Shown one piece after another: positions 9,726 to 20,806 of a DNA stretch of 64,000 nt. The stretch comes from Ypsolopha sequella (lineage: Eukaryota > Arthropoda > Insecta > Lepidoptera > Ypsolophidae): assembly GCA_934047225.1 (NCBI GenBank), contig OW203984.1, positions 2,427,201 to 2,491,200 on the forward strand. Reading direction: 5' to 3'. The translations under genes were made by a program, and so were the position numbers. Numbering within the stretch: position 1 is the stretch's first letter; each line of letters begins with the position of its first letter. The notes beneath the pieces are model-generated. The model was not told the DNA's origin and did not search any database. It worked only from the letters and a program-made list of their open reading frames with translations.

Positions 9726-10800
9726 AGGGTACCCTAAAATTTCGGTATGACGTCTTACTGTTTTACATTCGCGTATACGCAGTTTAAGGTTAAGAGGCTA
9801 TGCGAATTTTATTTTTGTCTCTCACTTCAAGCGAAAAATCGTGCAGTGCAGTGGTCGGATTCAGGGCAAAAGGGAAAAAAAATGGTTTTATATTTTTATT
9901 AAAAAAACTAAACTAGCTAGCAAAATTTCCAAAATCAAAAATCTGGATATTGTTGAAACCCATCTAACAAAATATGTTTGAGTTCTGTACATGGCTGCTA
10001 CTCGTTAAACGAGGAGAAAAAGTGTGTCAGAAAACCTCATTTCAATAATTATTACTATCGAGGAAAGTTTATCAAACATGTTTTCCAAAATAGATTATGT
10101 AGTCAAAATGCATATACCAGAAACTGATTATAATTTTCCGTGTATTTCATGAAATACACAGAAAAGAAACACCCGTATTTTTTTCGCATATCGCCTTAAG
10201 GTAACCGTAAATTTCGGTACCGTATATAATTAAAATAAGAGTTAAAGTATTGTACACGTGCATAAATCGAAATGGGTGTCATTCTGGTTGTCTATAGTCC
10301 GCCGGACGTGCACCATCTATCATGGATTGTATAGAAAACGGAAATACGAACTAGAAAATAGAGTGCCGTAGAGTGGCGAATGAGCGGTTTTCCAGTCTGA
10401 CCTTGATCAAGCTTTCAGAGGTAAACATAGATGGCGTTACCCTGCTTTCAAGTGTCAAAAATATTTTGTTGTGTATATATGGTGTTGTTTTCTACTTGGT
10501 GTTTCATTCAACTTTCAACATGGTCAGCCCATGCGTTGTGGCTAATTGTAAAAATATAGGAATACACAGTTTCCCTAAGAATTCACTATGGAAAGAACAA
10601 TAGATCTTCGCAATAATACATGAATCTAGTGTTGCCAGAAACACATTTATTGACACTTTTACTACAAGCTGCACCATCTATCGAGTCGTTCAGTACTACT
10701 TTTTCTTTTTTAATTTGACTTTGAAAACCCCTCAATTATTTAAATAGTATTACAGTATTTGGTTATGTCATGGTTATACCGAAATTAGTGAAGAGTCCCT
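9726..10800 (+). mobile_element. Probable DNA-transposon relic carrying a THAP start
   Basis: The ends AGGGTACCCTAAAATTTCGG and the inverted CCGAAATTAGTGAAGAGTCCCT share TTTCGGTAT plus an AGGG terminus, suggesting inverted repeats of a non-autonomous element of about 1.07 kb. It encloses the THAP-like fragment at 10520. I could not find a target-site duplication, so the borders are tentative. Confidence 0.4.
10520..10603 (+). pseudogene. THAP zinc-finger N-terminal fragment
   Basis: From the ATG at 10520 the frame reads MVSPCVVANCKNIGIHSFPK. This is the C-x(n)-C...FP start of a THAP DNA-binding domain, a C2CH zinc finger found in P-type transposases and host THAP proteins. It stops after 28 codons (NSLWKEQ) and has no C-x2-H half. 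The sequence from about 10393 is homologous to 46960-47290 on the other strand. Confidence 0.6.
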
Positions 10801-11703
10801 GCTGATTCGATGACGTCATGATAGACGACATGAGCAATACGTGGTCAATAGTGCGTATCTATTGACCAAGTATTTGTCGTGTTATCTGTCACTCGTCAGT
10901 AGATATTAGGGTCAAAGTATTTGGTCTGGTTACTTATCTCTGTTGCTGATCGTACCTACATAATTTCGAAGTACTTTAACAACCCCTAGTGTAAGTATTG
11001 TAAGGTAACGTCTTGTCAGTAAACCACAGGTATGGCGTGGTTCAAAGTTTTATACACTGTTTGAAATTGGGATTTCTGAAATCCTTTCATCTATTTTATA
11101 CATTGATGTTATATTTATTAAATTTATACATACTTATACATAGGCCAATAAGATTGGTGTTACTTTTAATTAGGTAAGCAAAGAACCTTTAAATATTAAC
11201 TATTATTTTATTTAATAACGAGTGAGTGACGAGTGGCGGTTGTCTGTGAGATTTATCAATATCTGGTAAACGATTTTGATTTGATATAACAATATAAAAT
11301 ATTTGATCAATGTTATAATTTTGACCCAAAATGTGCTGTGAAATTTGATGTAAAATATTTTTAAAACTAAGCATTTTGAAAATGTATAGTTACATACCTG
11401 ACCTGTAACAAACCGTTTTATTTTATTAGAAGAATCATTGTATTATACTCGTTTACACGCTATTAAGAATTATTAAAACTAAAAGTAAACAACTAAAACA
11501 ACCAAAATGTTTTTTTTTATGCAACATTAAATCTGGGGGCGCGCCGAAACGAGCCAAAGGAAGCAGGGCACTACGTACCTTTTGACCATTTCGTCATATT
11601 TTCGAACCCTCATATCTTCGGACTGGAAATACTAGTGAGCCCTAATGCTAAAGTACCAGGACAACATAAATTTGTAAGAGGTAATATTTGTTAAAAATTA
11701 CGC
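10801..11703. other. Intergenic DNA
   Basis: AT-rich sequence without recognisable genes. Short frames such as 11189-11374 have no domain or codon signal. Confidence 0.5.
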
Positions 11704-12243
11704 AAATATGGAACACGTAAAGTGGAACTAGTGACAACGAAGTTATCATTAGTACCATTATTTCAAATATGGAACACGTAAAGTGGAACTAGTGACAACG
11801 AAGTTATCATTAGTACCATTATTTCAAATATGGAACACGTAAAGTGGAACTAGTGACAACGAAGTTATCATTAGTACCATTATTTCAAATATGGAACACG
11901 TAAAGTGGAACTAGTGACAACGAAGTTATCATTAGTACCATTATTTCAAATATGGAACACGTAAAGTGGAACTAGTGACAACGAAGTTATCATTAGTACC
12001 ATTATTTCAAATATGGAACACGTAAAGTGGAACTAGTGACAACGAAGTTATCATTAGTACCATTATTTCAAATATGGAACACGTAAAGTGGAACTAGTGA
12101 CAACGAAGTTATCATTAGTACCATTATTTCAAATATGGAACACGTAAAGTGGAACTAGTGACAACGAAGTTATCATTAGTACCATTATTTCAAATATGGA
12201 ACACGTAAAGTGGAACTAGTGACAACGAAGTTATCATTAGTAC
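11704..12243. repeat. Nine-copy 61-bp tandem repeat
   Basis: Units begin at 11704, 11765, 11826, 11887, 11948, 12009, 12070, 12131 and 12192. Each starts AAATATGGAACACGTAAAGT and contains GGAACTAGTGACAACGAAG. By eye the full copies are identical. The ninth breaks off after ATTAGTACC and is followed by decayed versions of the same motifs up to about 12380. Confidence 0.95.
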
Positions 12244-12603
12244 CTACGTCCGTGATTAGTGCCATTATTTCAAATTCCATTCATAGTGGAACTAGTGTTG
12301 ATAAAAATTATCATTAGTTCCATCATGGTACTAGTACGTAGTAATACTTTATATTCTCTGGTACTAGTGTCAACGAATGCTAATTCTCAGGATAAGATGA
12401 GGAGTATATTTTTGGATTTTATTAAGAGTCTATAGTACCTGACATTGAGCACGTCGCATCAAGTAGAACTAAACTCTGTGACGTCACATTGTTGTTAAAA
12501 AAAGCTCAGTCAAAAAACAGTTTTTACGGAAAAAATAATGTTAATAAATGTTTTTATTTTCTTTTTATTTTTTGTATTCTGTACCTTGTATAAATATAAT
12601 TAC
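12244..12603. other. Decayed flank of the 61-bp array, then intergenic DNA
   Basis: Fragments of the array unit (TTATTTCAAAT, GTGGAACTAGTG, TATCATTAGT, GGTACTAGT) recur with substitutions to about 12380. The rest is AT-rich without features. Confidence 0.6.
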
Positions 12604-13006
12604 TTGATTAAATATTTTTAAAACGCTATATTTCGGCTCCTCAGTGGGGTCGTCATCAGGCGAATAGAAGAATATTGACATACCTATATGCGCTATATTT
12701 ATATATATATATATATACAAGGTGACTTTTTGATCATCGTCCAAAATCATACTGGAGGCTTGGTAAGTGATCAGCATCATGAACCAATAACGATTTTAGT
12801 AAAATTCATATAATGAAATTTCGACTCCCCATAGTGATTCACTCGGGACTGGAAGTGAATTTCTATGGGAAGCCGAAATTTAATTTGACAAATTTCACAA
12901 AAATTGTTGTTGGTCCAAGATACTGATCACTTATCAAGCCTCCAGTATGAATTTGGACGATGATTAAAAAGTCACCTTGTATAGCGTTTTAAAAATATTT
13001 AATTAA
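12604..13006. repeat. Outer inverted repeat around a MITE
   Basis: TTGATTAAATATTTTTAAAA at 12604 and its reverse complement ending at 13006 flank the MITE at 12717-12980, with GCTATA on the inner side of both. The flanking arms are about 27 bp, giving a nested palindrome. Confidence 0.75.
12717..12980. mobile_element. MITE with ACAAGGTGACTTTTT ends
   Basis: Left ACAAGGTGACTTTTTGATCA pairs with right TAAAAAGTCACCTTGT. Pairing continues inward through CATCGTCCAAA, TACTGGAGGCTTG and GTGATCAG, giving arms of about 60 bp. TATA sequence on both sides suggests TA target sites. Non-coding. Confidence 0.85.
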
Positions 13007-13321
13007 GGAAAAAATAATGGCGATTTTTTAAATAAAAAACATTCAAGGTCTGCGTTATATTGAGATCAGTTATTATTATAATGCAAAGTTTCATGATCTC
13101 ATTTACACAATTTATTGGAAACTGTTGGTTTATTGTACGTTTTGGAGGTAACTTTTCGAGAACCTAGCATTAGTCTTCAACTTCACAATGTATTTATTTC
13201 AGAGTGATTAACATTTCCGGTAACAATTCAGTAATTATATTTGACTATCAAAATAATATAAGAAGCAGAGTCCACATCTACAAACTCTCTGTTTTTCCAA
13301 CTTTAGGTACCTATATAATAT

Positions 13322-13582
13322 ACAGGGTGGAAAAAATGTAAGGGCCCTGGAAATTTTATCCTGAACAATAATCCTACCGATTCGTATAATAAAATAGCGA
13401 GGGTTTATTTTTTAAATTTTTATTTGGTTCAGTTCCCGGGTGAGACAAGCAAATTTTAGAAGATCTTTGAATGCAGTTTTGTTTCTTTTAAAAAATAAAG
13501 GAATGTTTCCTTTCAGTAAAATGAGCTAACTAAAGTATTTAAGGTAGTTCCCCTCCAGGGCCCTTTCATTATTCCACCCTGT
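13322..13582. mobile_element. MITE with ACAGGGTGGAA ends
   Basis: ACAGGGTGGAAAAAATGTAA and GGGCCCTGG on the left are answered by CCAGGGCCCTTTCATTATTC and CACCCTGT on the right. TATAT flanks both ends. No coding sequence inside. Confidence 0.85.
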
Positions 13583-13702
13583 ATATATCGATCCGAATAT
13601 CCGGTCCCTGCTAATGATTCGTGACTTCCGGTAGCTGTCCCAAATCCGGCTCCGGCAACCATCCCACGTACCGGATCCAGCAGCTGAGGCACTTCCTAGG
13701 TA

Positions 13703-14058
13703 AAAATAAACTTTTAACAAAAAAATAGCAACCGACTTCAATAGTAACAGCAGTCATTCACTAAAAAGTTAATAATAATTCTATAAAGACCGATGGTACC
13801 GAAGCAACACTTTTGCCGACTTCTTTCTTCCTGAAACGTTATGTTATCTAGAAGTCGGCGTTCTTATATTGGTTTCTATGTTGCTATATCGTAGGAAATA
13901 CGCCGACTTCTAGATAACATAATGTTTCAGGAAGAAAGAAGTCGGCAAAAGTGTTGCTTCGGTACCATCGGTCTTTATAGAATTATTATTAACTTTTTAG
14001 TGAATGACTGCTGTTACTATTGAAGTCGGTTGCTATTTTTTTGTTAAAAGTTTATTTT
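13703..14058. repeat. Near-perfect 158-bp inverted repeat with a 40-bp spacer
   Basis: The left arm 13703-13860 and right arm 13901-14058 are reverse complements with one mismatch visible (GAAACGTTATG against GAAACATTATG). The spacer is 13861-13900. Transcription from either side would give a long, nearly perfect double-stranded RNA hairpin. Confidence 0.95.
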
Positions 14059-14863
14059 ATTTCACATTTTTTAGTGTTGCTGGGTTAAATTGTGAGGTAT
14101 AGGTAGTTCTTGCAAACGTGGTATTAATATGAAACGAAGTTCAAGTGAGTATAAGTAGCCATGTTTGAGTAGCTTCCTGCTATCAGCACCCTAACACAAC
14201 ATGATTACCGCAATCTCGAGTTATGTGCTGTCATCCGTTGAAGAGTTCTACGGTGATGAAGCCAAGATCGAAGGTCAGGTGGGTACGCTGGCAATTTTCA
14301 GCAATGCCCTGCAATGAGCACCCTAACACAAACTGGTTGCCGCAATCCAAAGTTATGTGCTGTCATCCGTTGAGGAGTTCTATGGTGATGAAGCCAGGAT
14401 CGAAGGTCAGGTGGGTATTCTGATAATCTCCAAGTAATACCCTTGAATCAGCACCCTAACGCAGTGATTGCCGCAATCTCGAGTTATGTGCTCTGATCCT
14501 TTGAAGAGTTCTATGGTGAATATGTTGATGAAGCCAGGATCGAAGGTCAGGTGGAAGAATGTCGATTTTCAAGTAATACCTTGTAATCAGCACCCAAGTA
14601 CATAGCGATTGCCTCAATTTGGAGCGATATGCTGTCATTTTCTGAGGAGTTCCACTGCCTATCTCTGAAGACCTTCATCAGATCATGACCAAACCCAAAA
14701 TGGGACTTACCTGGAAGTATACTCTTTCAAACGAAAAAAGAATTGTTCAAATCGGTTGGGAAATGACGGAGTTATGGAGTAACAACGCCAAAAAAAAAAA
14801 ATAAAAAAAAAAAAAAAAAAACATACAGTCGAATTGAGAACCGCCTCCTTTTTGAAGTCGGTT
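13731..14863. mobile_element. Abundant-type repeat with ACCGACTTCA ... TGAAGTCGGT ends
   Basis: The element starts at ACCGACTTCAATAG and ends GGCGGTTCTCAATTCGAC-type sequence (complement strand) plus TTTGAAGTCGGTT. It contains one large palindrome, four imperfect tandem units at 14190-14640 and a poly(A) run at 14790-14821 before the end. I recognise the 3' block (TGGGACTTACCTGGAAGTAT, TTCAAACGAAAAAAGAATTG) as a common lepidopteran dispersed repeat, but I cannot name its class. Confidence 0.6.
14190..14640. repeat. Four imperfect tandem units of about 127 bp
   Basis: Each unit starts near CAGCACCCTAAC and carries GCCGCAATC, GTTATGTGCTGTCATCC, GAGTTCTA.GGTGATGAAGCC and GATCGAAGGTCAGGTGG, with increasing divergence rightward. 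The small ORFs at 14223-14638 are by-products. Confidence 0.85.
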
Positions 14864-15077
14864 AAAAATCAAGCAAATTCTTCGTGTTTCGTTCGAGTGA
14901 ATAGAAACGTGCATCAAATATCCAGCGAATAGGTACCTACTTTAAGAATCAATAAAATGTACCTATTTCGTTCCTAATAGCCATCGAACACCTAGCCCCG
15001 AGAAATGCCGTATCGCCCGATTTCACCAAATGTTTTTGTATGGACTTACTTTTGACCTCTTTTTACTATGCCTCTAA
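14864..15077. other. Short intergenic gap
   Basis: No features seen. Confidence 0.5.
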
Positions 15078-15837
15078 TAGCTAGGTTTGTCTTGCCAACC
15101 AATGTATGGAGGGGTCGCCGTTCGGTATCGGATGGATTCACTTAGCAGATGTATGTTGGGTTAATCTCAGCTGATTAAGCCCGGTAGCCATCGACCCCCC
15201 CATTGTGGGTGGGGGGGATATGCACTCAAAGTCTTACGTCGCCGCGCTTCAGACAAAAATTCATATCGTCTTCAATTTACCTACTATCTCGAGTGTGGTA
15301 TCATTTTCGGCTAAACATGAAACGAGGAATTCATTTTTAAAACATTTTGTGTACAGTTTCATACAAAAATCATAAGATATTGTCGAAAGTATGTTAGTTG
15401 GTCTGCTATTTTTTTTATTCAAAATTCCATATCCTTAAAAATAACAAGTTTTTTTAATAAAAAAAAATACTTTCTTAAAGTATATTTAATCAACTTTAAA
15501 TATATATATTCATTTTATGTACTTACAATAGAACATCTACTTGAAAAAAAATCGAACATGGTTTGCGACGGCTGCGAAATATTTTTTCGATCCGCCTGTC
15601 CCACGTAAGCTAAGTTGTATGTATATTTTTATCAATGTTAATGGTTAATGTCATTATGCTTCAGACAGCATTATTTAATTTAAATATAAGAAATTATTTA
15701 AACTGTAAATATTTTGGTTGAAAAGTGAGTTTCAAAGATAGGTTAGTTTTTAATACAAAATATATAGAATACAAATTTTACTTTATCATTGGCTTTTGTG
15801 TGACGAACTGCTATTATCAAATTGCTGCTATTAGAAA

Positions 15838-16530
15838 GAAAGAAAGAAACAAAGAAAATACGTTTATTTTGAGAGCTACACTATTACAAACAGTTTAAGG
15901 CTTATACATATAACTAGGTAGTTTATAAGATACAGCCAACAAAAATGTCTCTGACTCAGTAAAATGCCACAGCAGAATTGTGACGCTGATCTTCCGTCAG
16001 AGGCCGCGAGTTGCGACACATGTGATGTAACAAAATTTATAGCACACCGTGCGTAAAATGAAACCTTTACGCACGCGTGCGTAAAGTCGGCATTTTCCGC
16101 ACTTGTGCTATAAAAAAATATACGAAACTCGTGCGAGAAACTTTTTCTCGACTCGTGTGATTGCAGCACTCGCCTTCGGCTCGTGCCGCAAACTCACACT
16201 CGTCAGAAAACGTTCCATCGCTCTCGTATCGTAATGTACTATTTATGATAAAACGAAGATTGTCTCTGTGTGACGTAGGAAAATTTACTAATTTAATAAT
16301 TTACAAAAATAAGAAAATTCACTGCAAGAAAATGTTATTATAAGACCTTTTCTTTTTCAACAAACACACATACATGCATATACTCACGCCTGTCTCCCAG
16401 AGGGGCAGGCAGAGACTACAGATTTCAGTACAGAGAAAATTTATCTTTCAAAACATGTAAAATGGCTTTAAATAAATATTAAATTTAATTTTGTTGATCT
16501 TGTAAATAAGATGCTAACCAAAAATATTAA
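15838..16530. mobile_element. Insertion in the left arm, with a LINE 3' end on the - strand
   Basis: This block starts at GAAAGAAAGAAAGAAAC and has no counterpart in the right arm. It includes a TCG-rich inverted core (CTCGACTCGTG, CTCGCCTTCGGCTCGTG). At about 16365-16430 lies the reverse complement of the LINE terminus GTAGTCTCTGCCT...CTGGGAGAC also found at 23630 and 37965. More than one insertion may be merged here. Confidence 0.55.
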
Positions 16531-17544
16531 GCAAATTAGCCAGTTTGACAATAAAAATCGTACGTTTCTTACACAGAATTCCAGGGCAGATCTCAGGACA
16601 ACCAGGTAGCAAGTCTAAGCAAAGCCTAAAGTATGCATGTGTATAGCACTGCGAGGTTGTCTTCCGTATGGATTTTTATGTCAATGTATTTTTATTATAG
16701 TTTTTCATACTCGTTGCTAGAACTACAATTTCCACCACAGTGACATAATTAGGTGCATTTTAATTAGGTAAGCAACTGTGGAGTTAAAAAAATAAGTTTT
16801 CTAGACAGAATAATTTCTAACCACGCAGGTTTCGTTTAAGTTATACTTACTTATCATACATCGCTTTGATACATTTTTGAATAAATGTATTCGCGTTTTC
16901 AACGTCTTCATCAGCTAGCATGATAAACCCGCTAGTTGCTGATGGAAAAGCATTCCATGCTTCGTACGCAGTTTTTTTCTTCTTCCACTAAACGCTGAAA
17001 CTGTGTCACATCCAGTTAACGCATTAAATACCGGCAGCGCTCTTGCTTTTTCAGGGCTTTGAATAAAATAAGATCAAGCTTTTTAAGTTAGTTAATTAAA
17101 TAAACGTAAGAAGAAACATTAAGGTAAATTAAAACCTAAAGAGGCTGCAATCTTGTCACATGATAAAAACTGGCGGTTTTTTCCTATAAGCGAGGTATTG
17201 GCTTACGCATACGAGTATGCCCAAACACAAAAATACCAAAAAGATGGGCCAATTTTGGAAAAAAAAAACTGCGTAAGAAGCATGGAATGCTTCTCCCTCC
17301 ATAACAACTAGCGGGTTCAATATGCTAGCTGATGAAGACGTTGTAAACGCGAATACAGTTATTCAAAAATTTACCGTAACGATGTATGATAAGTAAGTAT
17401 AAATTAAACGAAACCTGCGTGGTTAGAAATTATTCTGTCTAGAAAACATTTTTTTGAGCTCTTCAGTTGCTTACCTAATTTACATTTCCAATCCTGTCAG
17501 TACACAACGTTGAAAGAATGTAGAAGATAACTATTCTCTAAAAA

Positions 17545-17887
17545 AGACCGACAGCTAGAGAATATTCCACCAACCGAAGCCAGTTTTCGACAGCATCTTC
17601 TAAGAGCTGTTTACCAGGGTGTGCACGTATGGGGCCAATCCATGGTGCTAATTCAAAATCTACCCTGTCCAGTGGATTGGGGATGGGAAACATACTTCAA
17701 TGACGACTGGATACCAACGTGGACCACGACACCCGTAGCTGATACCGCTTGTCTAGAATTAATTCGGTGCAAGTGCAAATCACGGTGTGGTTCTAGACAC
17801 AATTATAAAAAAAATGCACCGAATTATGCCACTGTGGTGGAAATTGTGGTAATTGTGGTTCTAGCAACGAGTATGAAAAACTATAAT
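17545..17887 (+). pseudogene. Transposon-type ORF remnant with Cys-rich tail
   Basis: An open stretch reads QLENIPPTEASFRQHLLRAV, then WGWETYFNDDWIPTWTTTPV and LELIRCKCKSRCGSR. After a frameshift it resumes as CHCGGNCGNCGSSNEYEKL and a stop at 17887. The layout (PPTxxxFxxHxxRAxYQ, WxPxWTTxP, LIxCxCKxxC, Cys repeats) matches the C-terminus of uncharacterised transposon-linked proteins with a Cys-rich tail. The superfamily cannot be fixed from this fragment. It is dead because of the frameshift and missing N-terminus. Confidence 0.5.
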
Positions 17888-18878
17888 AAAAATACATTGA
17901 CATAAAAATCCATACGGAAGACAACCTCGCAGTGCTATACACATGCATACTTTAGGCTTTGAACTTTATGCGGGGACTTGCTACCTGGTTGTCCTGAGAT
18001 CTGCCCTGGATTTCTGTGTAAGAAACGTACGATTTTAATTGTCAAACTGGATTTGCTTGATAGCAGGAATTTGGTAATAGCAGTTCGTCAATTGAAACCG
18101 TACGTTTTCAGCTGTCAAATGAATACGATTTTCTTATACAATTGCACCCTTGGTCTTCAGACCATAAACAAAGGCCAATGATAAAGTTAAATTTGTATTC
18201 TATATATTCTGTATTAAAAACCAACTTATCTTTGAAACTCACTTTTAAACCAAAATATTCACAGTTTAAATTATTTTTTATATTTAAATTAAATAATGCT
18301 GTCTAAACCATAATGACATTAACCATTAACATTGATAAAAATATATATACAACTTAGCTTGCATGGAACTGGCGGATCGAAAAAATATTTCGCAGCCGTC
18401 GCAAACCGTGTTCGATTTTTTTTCAAGTAGATGTTCTATAGTAAGTACATAAAATGTATATATATTTAAAGCTGATTAAATGTACTTTAAGAAAGTATTT
18501 CTTTTTATTAAAAAAACTTGTTATTTTTAAGGATACGGAATTTTGAATAAAAAAAATAGCAGACCAACTAACATACTTTCGACAATATCTTATGATTTTT
18601 GTATGAAACTGTACACAAAATGTTTTAAAAATGAATTTCTCGTTTTATGTTTACCCGAAAATGATACCACACTCGAGATAGTAGGTAAATTGAAGACGAT
18701 ATGAATTTTTGTGTGAAGCGCGGCGACGTAAGACTTTGAGTGCATATCCCCCCCACCCACAATGGGGGGGTGGACGGCTACCGGGCTAAATCTGCTAAGA
18801 CTGACCCAATATACATATCTGCTAAGTGAATTCATCCGATACCAAACGGCGACCCCCAAGGCAAGACAAACCTAGCTA

Positions 18879-19097
18879 TAACCATCATAAAACGGGAAGA
18901 GCGCCATCTAGCAAAATGTTCATGTGCTACTAAATATGACAACCAAATGGCTCCAGATGCGATAGCGAAAGAAATGCAACTGAGTTCTTACCTAACTATG
19001 CCTAACCTAAGTGTGTCTCAGAGTCGAACGTTTCAACTAATATTCTACTTGTGAATTTTATTGTCATAAATATTATATTTATATTAGTTATAATAAA
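18879..19097. other. Short intergenic gap
   Basis: No features seen. Confidence 0.4.
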
Positions 19098-19600
19098 GCC
19101 GATTCTGAAGGCTTTAATTTTAGTTTTAGTGCTGTCAAAACTAAATTTTCTTCACTGTAAAATAGTTCTTAAATGCTAGGAACAGAAGCTAAATTCCCTT
19201 CGAAAAATTTAGGTTTTGACAGCACTAAAACTAAAATTAAAGCCTTCAGAATCAGCTTTATTGTAGCCGATTCTGAAGGCCTTAGTTTTAGTTTTAGTGC
19301 TGTCAAGACTAAATTTTCATCATTGCAAAATAGTTCATAGGTGTGAAGCACAGAAGCTAAATTACTTTGGACAAATTTAAGTCTTGACAGCACTAAAACT
19401 AAAATTAAAGCCTTCAGAATCGGCTTTATTGTAGCCGATTTTGAAGGCTTTAATTTTAGTTTTAGTGCTGTCAAAACTTAAATTATTCCAATATAATTTC
19501 ACTCATGTTCTTTACATTTAAGGGCTATTTTGCAATAAAGAAAATTTAGTTTTGACATAACTAAAACTAAAATTAAAGACTTCAAAATCGGCTTTATTAT
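19098..19600. repeat. Three tandem 168-bp palindromic units
   Basis: Units start at GCCGATT (19098, 19266, 19434), exactly 168 bp apart. Each has a left arm GCCGATTCTGAAGGCTTTAA with TTTTAGTTTTAGTGCTGTCA, a loop of about 60 bp, and the reverse-complement arm ending in ATCGGC. So each unit is a hairpin of about 50-bp arms. The loops differ far more than the arms. The - strand ORF over 19169-19474 is a by-product. Confidence 0.95.
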
Positions 19601-20012
19601 ATTCAGATTCAGTATGTTAATAAAATGATTGTCAAACTCAAAAATGGGATTGTTATTTCATTGACATGGTAGTTTAGTCGGAAGGAGTGTTCTGACATGA
19701 TAGTGATGTATGGGTGTCATGTCAGGAATTTAATTTGGACTGGGGAAAAACTTTGACATTTGACATGACTTTTGACAGTTTTTCTGAAAAATGGCAGAAC
19801 GTATTAGCGAGCGTGCGCAGTTCGTGCCGTTGTGTCCCATCACTAGAGCCGTATTTTGACATTGAGACTGGGGTTGGAACAAATTGACATTCTAGCAAGC
19901 CCGAAGTGTGCAGTTCTTAGGGATGTTCCCCGCCACTAGGGATGCACTTTGTAATTTTTTGTCAAATTTATTGCAGTCGTGTACGTGTAGCCCCTGGCTA
20001 ACCGATCACTGA
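19601..20012. other. Intergenic DNA
   Basis: Repeated short TTTGACA words occur at 19750-19790 and 19855-19890 (TTTGACATTTGACATGACTTT). No gene seen. Confidence 0.4.
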
Positions 20013-20720
20013 ATGAATATACCTACGATAGATGATAAGAAAATATACTTGGATATTAATAATGAAGCTGATTGCAAATTACTACACGCTGATCTGGACC
20101 GACTTATTTACAGTAAAAATCAGATAAAAGTTAACGTTGCTAAATGTGTCCAAATAAGTTTTTCACATGCTTATAATATTAGCGGTAATCCCATACAGCG
20201 AGTAGATGTGGTCAAAGACCTGGGTGTGAGCCTTGATTCAAAATTAACATTCGAGCACCACATTAATGCAATTGTGAGCAGGGCATATAAAAGTTTAGGT
20301 TTCGTAATGCGGGTATGTGCATGAGCATGGTATCTAACTTTCCTCTTGGAGCCCCCTCATTTCGCACCCGGCGCTCTGCTAGACTCTTTTATTATGTACC
20401 CATTGTTTACAGTTCGCACAAACTATGCTCAATCATCTCCTCTCATTCGTCTAGCTAACGATACAATAAAACAATTCTTTAAAATTGATCCATATGGAAA
20501 CTCCAGGACTTCATTTCGATATAAAATAATGAATGAAATATATTGCCCTAATGAATACATAACCGTAATTATAATGTTTATTATGATTTTGCTAAACACT
20601 CTCTCCCTTTTTACATTCCCCTCACTTACACAAACACATACTCTCTCACAAACTCTCTCACATACTCATCTTACATTAACTCCACACAACACAAACATCT
20701 TGTCGAACAAATGAGCAAAT
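20013..20720 (+). pseudogene. Degenerate CR1/Jockey-type LINE, RT C-terminus
   Basis: The first frame reads LNPSKxQ-like sequence, RVDVVKDLGVSLDSKLTFEH, then HINAIVSRAYKSLGFVMRVC and a stop. Shifted frames continue with NLPLGAPSFRTRRSARLFYY and LIRLANDTIKQFFKIDPYGN. These are standard thumb and C-terminal blocks of CR1/Jockey-group reverse transcriptases. The catalytic core is absent and at least two frameshifts are present. Confidence 0.75.
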
Positions 20721-20806
20721 TAAACTAAATAAGATTACGTTAGGTACTTAAGTTGCTTTATTGTCTTTAAATGTTTAAATATAAGAGTAGTCTAAATTCA
20801 GAGTAA

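Larger units (their letters stand above)
15078..18878. mobile_element. 3.8-kb inverted-duplicate (foldback) transposon
   Basis: Sequence from AGCTAGGTTTGTCTTGCC at 15078 is mirrored in reverse complement up to 18878. The pairing continues inward, with point differences, almost to the centre at about 17000-17265. Two asymmetries break it. The left arm has an insertion at about 15838-16530 that includes a LINE 3' end. The right arm has about 300 bp (roughly 17480-17800) with coding remains that the left arm lacks. This is best read as two head-to-head copies of one element. Confidence 0.85.

Noticed and set aside
11704..12243. CRISPR-like look of regular repeats
   Set aside because: Units are directly adjacent with no variable spacers, and the genome is eukaryotic.
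15876..16343. Small ORFs in the left-arm insertion of the foldback element
   Set aside because: They lie in TCG-rich inverted transposon sequence and match no domain.
19169..19474. 101-codon - strand ORF
   Set aside because: It repeats TALKLKLKPSKSATIK because it crosses the 168-bp palindromic units.
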